From: DASQFI01 sp035633215 | Lineage (GTDB): Bacteria; Acidobacteriota; Vicinamibacteria; Vicinamibacterales; SCN-69-37 | Direction of reading: 5' to 3' | Assembly (NCBI GenBank): GCA_035633215.1 | Contig: DASQFI010000007.1 | Span: 124,001-188,000, forward strand | Length of the DNA: 64,000 nucleotides | Shown here: positions 58,857 through 64,000 of the stretch, one piece after another | Layout: each line of letters begins with the position of its first letter | Numbering within the stretch: the stretch's first letter is position 1 | The notes under the pieces: generated by a model | Seen by the model: only the letters and a program-made list of their open reading frames with translations | What the model was told of the DNA's origin: nothing | Databases searched by the model: none | Program-made: the position numbers and the translations under genes

Positions 58857-61616
58857 TCAGTCTTCTCGCAGGGCCACGAGCGGATCCAGTCGTGCCGCGC
58901 GGCGCGCCGGCAGATACGCGGCAAGGACCGCGACCATCGCGAGGGCTAAGACGCCGGCGGCAAACGTCGCGGGATCACTCGGCTCGAGACCGAAGAGCAG
59001 CGACTGCGCCGTGCGCGCCGCGCCCGCGGCCAGGATCGCGCCGATCACGAGACCAATCGCGAGCAGCCGCGCGGCTTCGCGCACGATCAGCACAATCACC
59101 GCGCGCCGATCCGCGCCCAGCGCCATGCGGATCCCAATCTCGCTTCGTCGTCGCGCGACCATGTACGACAGGATGCCGTAGAGACCGATCACCGACAGCA
59201 GCCCCGCCAGCGCGCCGAAGAAACCCGCAAGCGTCGCCATCAACCGCTCGAGCACGAGCGTCTGCGCGATCTGTTCAGTGAGGACGTCGAAATCCACGAT
59301 CATCGCCGGGCTTACTTCGGCCAAGGCCCGGGTGATCGGGCCAATGAGCGTCGCGGGCGGCACGGACGATCGCGTCAGCAGAATCGTGTACGGCTCAGGG
59401 CTCGCCGCCTGCGCCTCCGAGATGTACGCGATGGCGCCGGATGTCTCGCGGAGATTGCGGTATTTCGTGTCACGTACCAGGCCCACGATTTCGAACGGCA
59501 GGACCGGATCGCCGGTGCCGGGCTGAAACGCGAACGTCGTTCCGATCGGCTTGTCGCCCTGCAGAATCTCGCGGACAAAGGCTTCGTTCACGATGGCGAC
59601 CCGGGGCGACGAGGTCGTGTCGCGCGCCGTGAAATCCCGGCCCGTGAGGATCGTCATGCCAAACGTGTTGAAGAAGCCCTCGCTGACGCGGTTGACGTCC
59701 GAAATGCCCGCTGGTTTGAGATCGGTCCCGAGCAGCACTCGTTCGTTCCAACCGTTTCCGCTGACCGGCACCACCATCGCCTCCGCCGCCGATTCCACCC
59801 CGGGCACGGCCGCCACGCGCTCGAGAACGCGCCGGTGGATTTCCGCGCGTTGCGCGAGCGCCAGGTTGAGCGGCTGCATGTCGACTTGCGTCGACAGCAC
59901 GCCCTCCGCCCGGAATCCGGGATCGAGGGTGGTGAGATTGCGGAGCGTGCGCACGAACAGCAGCGCGCCGACGATGAGCACCAGGGAGAGCGCGACCTGC
60001 GTGGCGACCAGCACCCGTCCGGTGCCAAAGCGCGATCGATCGGCCGTCAGACCGCGTCCCGCGGCCTTCAGGACGACGCCGGGCGCCGTTCGCGAGGCTC
60101 GCAGCGCGGGCGCCAGGCCGAAGAGGAGACAGGTCAGGACGCCGAGCCCGGCGGTGAACGCCAGCACGCGCCAGTCCGATTGCAGGTTGACGAAGATGAT
60201 GTTGCGGCCGGCGTCGAGCAGCGCGACGAGCGCGCGGCTCGCGGCCTGCGCGACCGCCACGCCCGCAAGGGCGCCGACCATCGAGAGCAAGAGACTCTCG
60301 ACAAGCAGTTGTCTCACCAGCCGGCGCCGCGACGCACCGAGCGCCAGCCGGACGGCCATCTCGCGCGCGCGGGCGCTCGCGCGCGCGAGCAGCAGATTCG
60401 CGAGATTGGCGCAGGCGATGACGAGGACGAGACCCGTGATCCCGAGCAGAATCCAGAGCGGATTCTCATACCTCGTGCGCAGCCCAGACACCCCCGAGGG
60501 CGACGGGAACGCGGACAACTTGAATTCCAGATAGCTCTTGGCATCCTCTGGCGAGTACTTCGTCGGAAGCGTGGTCTGAAAGATGCCCGCGGACAGACCC
60601 TGCAACTCGGACGCGGCCTGCTCGGCCGAGACGCCTGGCTTCAGACGCCCCATCGCGGCGAGCCACCATGCATCCGGCCTCGGAAGGAGCGGCTGTTCGC
60701 CGCCGATGATCTGTTCGGCACAGACTGGCAGGGAGAGGTCGAACGAGCGTCCGACTTCCATGCCGAAGAACGACTGCGGTGCGACGCCGATGATCTCGAA
60801 GACGTGCCCTTCGACGCGGAGCGTCTTGCCGACGACCTGACGGTCGCCCGCGAACTCCCGCTGCCAGAACGGATAACTGAGGACCAGACCCGGCGTCTGA
60901 CAGTTGCGCTGATCGTCAGCGGGGCCAAATAGACGGCCCAGCTCCGGGGTGACGCCGAGGACTGGAAAGTACGTGCCCGAGACCCAGAGGTTGCGCACGT
61001 ACCGGGCCTGGCCCCCGGCGGTCAGGTTCACCGTGGTGTTGCCCCAGGAGACGACCCCGGAGAACGAAGTCTGGCCCGCGGAGATCTTCTCCCACAGGGG
61101 ATACGTGAGATTCGGCCGGAGTCCGCTGAACTGGCCCGTCGCATTCCGCCGTTCGGCAATCCGTATTTCGGTCAGCGATTCGGGATGGACGACCGGCAGC
61201 GAGCGCAGCGTGACGGCATTGAGCAAGCCGAAGATCGCGCTATTCGCGCCAATGCCGAGCGCGAGCGTGGACACCGCCACAGCCGTGACGCCCCAATTTC
61301 GCTTGAGCGCCCGGAACCCGTATGTCACGTCCTGCCAGATGGTGCCCATCACCGCTCGGCCGCCGCCACCGGGCACGATGGGCTCGAGATCACCGGGCCG
61401 CTCCGCTCGAGCGAACGCGCCCCTCAGGACCTCGTTCGTGTCGAGCGCCTCGCGCGCCAGCCGTTCGGCCTCGGCCTCGGAGGCCCCAGAGGCGCGCCGC
61501 TCGCGATAGCGATCGTCCAGGTCGTCCACGAGCTCGTCCACGATTTCCTGTTCGCGTTGCGCCGGCAGGCGCAGGGGGGCAAGGCGCCGCCGCAGATCGG
61601 TTCGCCATTCAGGCAC
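58857..61616 (-). CDS. ADOP-type ABC transporter permease (second copy)
   Basis: 919 residues from GTG 61616 (GGAG seven bases upstream; it overlaps the PadR end). The architecture is as in the first copy: an N-terminal helical domain (EQEIVDELVDDLDDRYRERRASGASEAEAERLAREAL), the first TM (KRNWGVTAVAVSTLALGIGANSAIFGLLNAVTLRSLPV), a MacB-like periplasmic domain, and an FtsX block with IACANLANLLLARASARAREMAVRLALGASRRRLVRQLL. The second half ends RRAARLDPLVALRED. It diverges strongly from the copy at 54009 outside the FtsX motifs, so it is not a recent duplicate. Confidence 0.92.
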   Translation of the reverse strand: MPEWRTDLRRRLAPLRLPAQREQEIVDELVDDLDDRYRERRASGASEAEAERLAREALDTNEVLRGAFARAERPGDLEPIVPGGGGRAVMGTIWQDVTYGFRALKRNWGVTAVAVSTLALGIGANSAIFGLLNAVTLRSLPVVHPESLTEIRIAERRNATGQFSGLRPNLTYPLWEKISAGQTSFSGVVSWGNTTVNLTAGGQARYVRNLWVSGTYFPVLGVTPELGRLFGPADDQRNCQTPGLVLSYPFWQREFAGDRQVVGKTLRVEGHVFEIIGVAPQSFFGMEVGRSFDLSLPVCAEQIIGGEQPLLPRPDAWWLAAMGRLKPGVSAEQAASELQGLSAGIFQTTLPTKYSPEDAKSYLEFKLSAFPSPSGVSGLRTRYENPLWILLGITGLVLVIACANLANLLLARASARAREMAVRLALGASRRRLVRQLLVESLLLSMVGALAGVAVAQAASRALVALLDAGRNIIFVNLQSDWRVLAFTAGLGVLTCLLFGLAPALRASRTAPGVVLKAAGRGLTADRSRFGTGRVLVATQVALSLVLIVGALLFVRTLRNLTTLDPGFRAEGVLSTQVDMQPLNLALAQRAEIHRRVLERVAAVPGVESAAEAMVVPVSGNGWNERVLLGTDLKPAGISDVNRVSEGFFNTFGMTILTGRDFTARDTTSSPRVAIVNEAFVREILQGDKPIGTTFAFQPGTGDPVLPFEIVGLVRDTKYRNLRETSGAIAYISEAQAASPEPYTILLTRSSVPPATLIGPITRALAEVSPAMIVDFDVLTEQIAQTLVLERLMATLAGFFGALAGLLSVIGLYGILSYMVARRRSEIGIRMALGADRRAVIVLIVREAARLLAIGLVIGAILAAGAARTAQSLLFGLEPSDPATFAAGVLALAMVAVLAAYLPARRAARLDPLVALRED

Positions 61617-61959
61617 GTTCAGCTCCAACAATGCGGTTGATCGCGGCCACGAAAGCGTCCCAGCCGCTGCGCTGCTCGGCCAGCACTCGCCGCCCGACCG
61701 CGGTCAACCGGTAGTAGCGCCGACGGCGCTCGCCGGGCCGCTCGACCCAGCGCCCGTTGATCCAGCCGCGTTTCTCGAGGCGATAGAGCAACGGATAGAG
61801 AGAAGGAATGTTGAACCGGACGGTCCCGCCCGATCGGTGCTCGATGAGCTTCGCGATGTCGTAGCCGTGCCGCGCACGTGTGTCGACGAGGGCCAGAATG
61901 AGCAGCTCGGCGCTGCCCTTCTTCATCTCGCGATCGAGGATCCGCCGTGTATGTCGCAC
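61609..61959 (-). CDS. PadR family transcriptional regulator (second copy)
   Basis: 116 residues from ATG 61959. The winged helix is MKKGSAELLILALVDTRARHGYDIAKLIEHRSGGTVRFNIPSLYPLLYRLEKRGWINGRWVERPGERRRRYYRLTAVGRRVL, with a short C-terminal helix. The first dozen residues (MRHTRRILDRE) may be extra: a later in-frame ATG at MKKGSAEL, the usual PadR start, is possible. It overlaps the ADOP gene by 8 bases and is expected to control it. Confidence 0.9.
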   Translation of the reverse strand: MRHTRRILDREMKKGSAELLILALVDTRARHGYDIAKLIEHRSGGTVRFNIPSLYPLLYRLEKRGWINGRWVERPGERRRRYYRLTAVGRRVLAEQRSGWDAFVAAINRIVGAERA

Positions 61960-61990
61960 AGAAACATATGCTAGTGGAACATAAAGAAAA

Positions 61991-62128
61991 CTTCAAACTT
62001 AGAACTCAGAACTTCGGACACGGGGACGTTCGGATCCGGGCAGCGACCAAGACCGAGGCTGAACGAGCAAACGTCTCCGAAGTTCTAAGTCCGAAGTTCT
62101 AAGTTCACAGTTCTAAGTTCTAGAAGTT
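61991..62128. repeat. AT-richer direct and inverted repeats of the AGTTCTAAG type
   Basis: acttagaactcagaacttcgga (61997-62018) is inverted relative to two direct copies of tccgaagttctaagt (62076-62090 and 62090-62104) and a third, partial copy at 62106-62128. It lies between the aminotransferase stop and the PadR start, both on the minus strand, and so may form a large stem-loop after the aminotransferase gene. Confidence 0.7.
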
Positions 62129-62132
62129 GCTC

Positions 62133-63476
62133 TTAACTTCTTCCCGTCACCGCGCTGAGGGATTCGTCGAAGATCGTGACCGCCGTGTCGGCCTGGTCCT
62201 TCGTGAGGACGAGCGGCGGCGCGAAGCGGACGGCGTTGCGGCCGGCGCCCAGAATGAGGACGCCGCGCGTGAACATTTCCTGAACCAGCCGCTCGCGCTC
62301 GGTGGTCGCGCGTTCCTTGGTCACGCGATCGCGAACGAGCTCGACGCCGATCATCAGCCCCTTCCCCCGCACGTCGCCGATGATCGGATGCTTGTCCATG
62401 AGGGCGCGCAGGCGGCTCATCAGGTACTCCCCCACGACCTCGGCGTTGCGCACGAGGCCGTCCTTGAGCACGCGAATCGTCTCGAGGGCCGCGACGCAGC
62501 TCACCGGATTCCCTCCGAACGTGGAGGCGTGCGCGCCCGGCGGCCAGGTCATGACCGCCGCGCGCGAGCTCGTGACGCCGAGCGGCAGCCCCGAGGCGAT
62601 CCCCTTGGCCACCGTCACGATGTCGGCCGTGACGTCGAAGTGGTCGCACGCAAACATGCGGCCCGTGCGGCCCATGCCGGACTGCACTTCGTCGGCGATG
62701 AGCATCATGCCGTGCTGCGAGGTCAACTCGCGGAGCCGCTGGAGGAACTGCGCCGGCGGCACGACGTAGCCGCCCTCACCCTGGATCGGCTCGACGAGGA
62801 TGCCGGCCACTTCGTCGGGCGAGACCAGGTGCACCAGGATCTGGTCCTCGAGATAGCTCAGGCATTCGGCGGCACAGGTGTCGGGCGTCGCGCCGACCGG
62901 ACAGCGATAGCAGTTGGCGTACGGCGCGTGATAGACACCGGGCATCATCGGGCCGAAGCCCTTCCGCTGCACGTACTTGCTCGACGTCGCCGCGAGCGAC
63001 CCGAGCGTGCGGCCGTGGAACGACCCGAGGAACGCAATGATGTTGACCCGCTTCGTCGCGTAACGCGCCAGCTTGAGCGCGGCCTCGATCGCCTCCGTAC
63101 CAGAATTGCTGAAGAACGACCGCACTTCCCCATCGCGCGTGCCGATCGGGACGAGCGCGGCCATTTCCTCGGCCAGGCGCACCTGCGGCTCGTAGTAGAA
63201 GTCCGTGCCGGACATGTGCAGGTATTTGTGCACCTGCTCGACAATCGCCTTGACGACGTCCGGATGCGAATGACCGGTGCCGGTGACCGCAATCCCCGCC
63301 GCGCAGTCGAGGAAGACGTTGCCGTCCACGTCCTCGACGACGGCCCCTTCGCCCTTCGCCATGACGAACGGATAGTCGCGCGTGTACGACGGCGACACGC
63401 GCGCGCGGTCGCGCGCGATGATGGCCGCGGCATTCGGGCCGGGCAGCTTCGTACGGATGTTCGGGGCTTTGGACAT
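62133..63476 (-). CDS. Class III (PLP-dependent) aminotransferase, GABA/acetylornithine type
   Basis: 447 residues from ATG 63476. The class III pattern is clear: DVDGNVFLDCAAGIAVTGTGHSHP, FFSNSGTEAIEAALKLAR, AFLGSFHGRTLGSLAATSS, ILVEPIQGEGGY, LIADEVQSGMGRTG (the Asp that binds the PLP ring nitrogen), IVTVAKGIASGLPLG (Lys forming the Schiff base) and HASTFGGNPVSC. A Cys-rich insert (YANCYRCPVGATPDTCAAECLSYLED) is typical of the 4-aminobutyrate/L-lysine branch. It takes an omega-amino group to 2-oxoglutarate or pyruvate. It may take part in amine or amino acid use alongside the qhp locus, but the distance makes this only a guess. Confidence 0.92.
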   Translation of the reverse strand: MSKAPNIRTKLPGPNAAAIIARDRARVSPSYTRDYPFVMAKGEGAVVEDVDGNVFLDCAAGIAVTGTGHSHPDVVKAIVEQVHKYLHMSGTDFYYEPQVRLAEEMAALVPIGTRDGEVRSFFSNSGTEAIEAALKLARYATKRVNIIAFLGSFHGRTLGSLAATSSKYVQRKGFGPMMPGVYHAPYANCYRCPVGATPDTCAAECLSYLEDQILVHLVSPDEVAGILVEPIQGEGGYVVPPAQFLQRLRELTSQHGMMLIADEVQSGMGRTGRMFACDHFDVTADIVTVAKGIASGLPLGVTSSRAAVMTWPPGAHASTFGGNPVSCVAALETIRVLKDGLVRNAEVVGEYLMSRLRALMDKHPIIGDVRGKGLMIGVELVRDRVTKERATTERERLVQEMFTRGVLILGAGRNAVRFAPPLVLTKDQADTAVTIFDESLSAVTGRS

Positions 63477-63496
63477 CGCAGATCTCAGCTTACCAG

Positions 63497-64000
63497 CTAC
63501 TTCCGCTTCCACCGGGTGCCTGCCGCAGTGTCCTCCAGCACGATCCCCTTGGCGTCGAGCTCCTGACGGATTTCGTCCGCGCGCGCGAAATCGCGGGCGT
63601 GCCGCGCGTCCCGGCGCACGGCGATCAGCCGCTCGATTTCCTCGGCCGGTACGGGCGGGCGCGCGTCCTCGGCACGCCGGAGCGCGAGCACGCCGAGCAC
63701 CCGATCGACCTCGTCGATCACGCCGCGGATCTGCGCCGCGTCCGCTCGTCCGACCTCGTTCTGGTCCATGGCGGCGTGCATCTCGCGGACCAGCTCGAAG
63801 ATGGTCCCGAGCGCGCCTGGCACGTTGAGGTCCTGGGCGATCAGCCCACGGAAGTCCTGGCGCGCCCGCGCGAGACGCGCGGCGATCGCGGGATTGGATG
63901 CGCGATCGGCGGTGATGCCCTCCACACGCGCGACGAAATCCGCGAGCCGCGTGACGGCGGCGTCGGCCTGCGTCAGCACGTCCCAGTTGAACAGCAGCTG
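63497..64000 (-). CDS. cysS: Cysteinyl-tRNA synthetase, C-terminal part (5' end outside window)
   Basis: The open frame enters from the right edge (QLLFNWDVLTQADAAVTRLADF) and ends at 63497; about 167 residues are visible. It shows the DALR anticodon-binding helical bundle: RLARARQDFRGLIAQDLNVPGALGTIFELVREMHAAMD, then EEIERLIAVRRDARHARDFARADEIRQELDAKGIVLEDTAAGTRWKRK, the highly conserved end of CysRS ('R..AR...D...AD.IR..L...GI.LED...GT.W'). Catalytic and zinc motifs lie outside the window. The aminotransferase gene follows 20 bases downstream. Confidence 0.95.
   Translation of the reverse strand, partial: QLLFNWDVLTQADAAVTRLADFVARVEGITADRASNPAIAARLARARQDFRGLIAQDLNVPGALGTIFELVREMHAAMDQNEVGRADAAQIRGVIDEVDRVLGVLALRRAEDARPPVPAEEIERLIAVRRDARHARDFARADEIRQELDAKGIVLEDTAAGTRWKRK

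Overview
This window reads as chromosomal DNA of an Acidobacteriota bacterium, most likely of the Vicinamibacteria lineage (inference). The support is its high GC content and the gene families it carries. These include two large 'ADOP' type ABC permeases, each directly behind a PadR regulator, and a TonB-dependent receptor with an N-terminal carboxypeptidase-regulatory domain. There is also a Ser/Thr kinase with TolB-like and TPR regions, and many secreted peptidases and amidohydrolases (S9 twice, tricorn-like S41, S46, retropepsin-like). Many intergenic spaces hold short palindromic repeats. No phage, insertion sequence, CRISPR array or rRNA was seen. Two tRNA genes (Cys-GCA, Gly-GCC) are present.

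Layout. 1-5.1 kb: end of an amidase gene, a lipoprotein amidohydrolase, and a convergent TonB-dependent receptor. 5.1-8.3 kb: an RDD fragment, a GNAT acetyltransferase, small proteins, two tRNAs and a tandem repeat block beside tRNA-Gly. 8.3-19.6 kb: an S9 peptidase, an ADOP permease remnant reduced to its two ends, DUF4440-like and crystallin-like lipoproteins, a PHP phosphoesterase, a VapBC-type toxin-antitoxin pair with a clear promoter/operator, several secreted proteins of unknown role, and a Ser/Thr kinase.

19.7-28.6 kb is the most notable part: an apparently complete quinohemoprotein amine dehydrogenase (qhp) locus. In order it has a flavin monooxygenase (qhpG-like), diheme alpha subunit (qhpA), radical SAM/SPASM maturase (qhpD), the small cross-linked gamma subunit precursor (qhpC), beta-propeller subunit (qhpB), ABC exporter (qhpF) and subtilisin-like leader peptidase (qhpE). 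From what is known of the Paracoccus and Pseudomonas systems, the genes would work together as follows. QhpD makes thioether bonds in QhpC, QhpG hydroxylates the Trp that becomes cysteine tryptophylquinone, QhpE removes the leader, and QhpF exports the peptide. In the periplasm it joins QhpA and QhpB to oxidise primary amines and pass electrons to cytochromes.

28.6-43.5 kb: a polytopic membrane glycosyltransferase-like gene with an in-frame amber codon, a tricorn-like S41 peptidase bracketed by two hairpins with identical arms, two ECF sigma/anti-sigma pairs, two tandem carboxypeptidase-regulatory repeat proteins, YraN, an alpha/beta hydrolase and a Spondin_N lipoprotein. 43.6-53.9 kb: S9 peptidase, amidohydrolase, MgtC-like protein, S46 peptidase, outer-membrane barrel, metallophosphoesterase and an eight-EF-hand protein. 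54-62 kb: two PadR-ADOP operons around a retropepsin-like protein and a DUF4126 protein. 62-64 kb: a class III aminotransferase and the C-terminal part of cysteinyl-tRNA synthetase, cut by the window edge. All family calls were made by eye from the translated sequence, without database searches.
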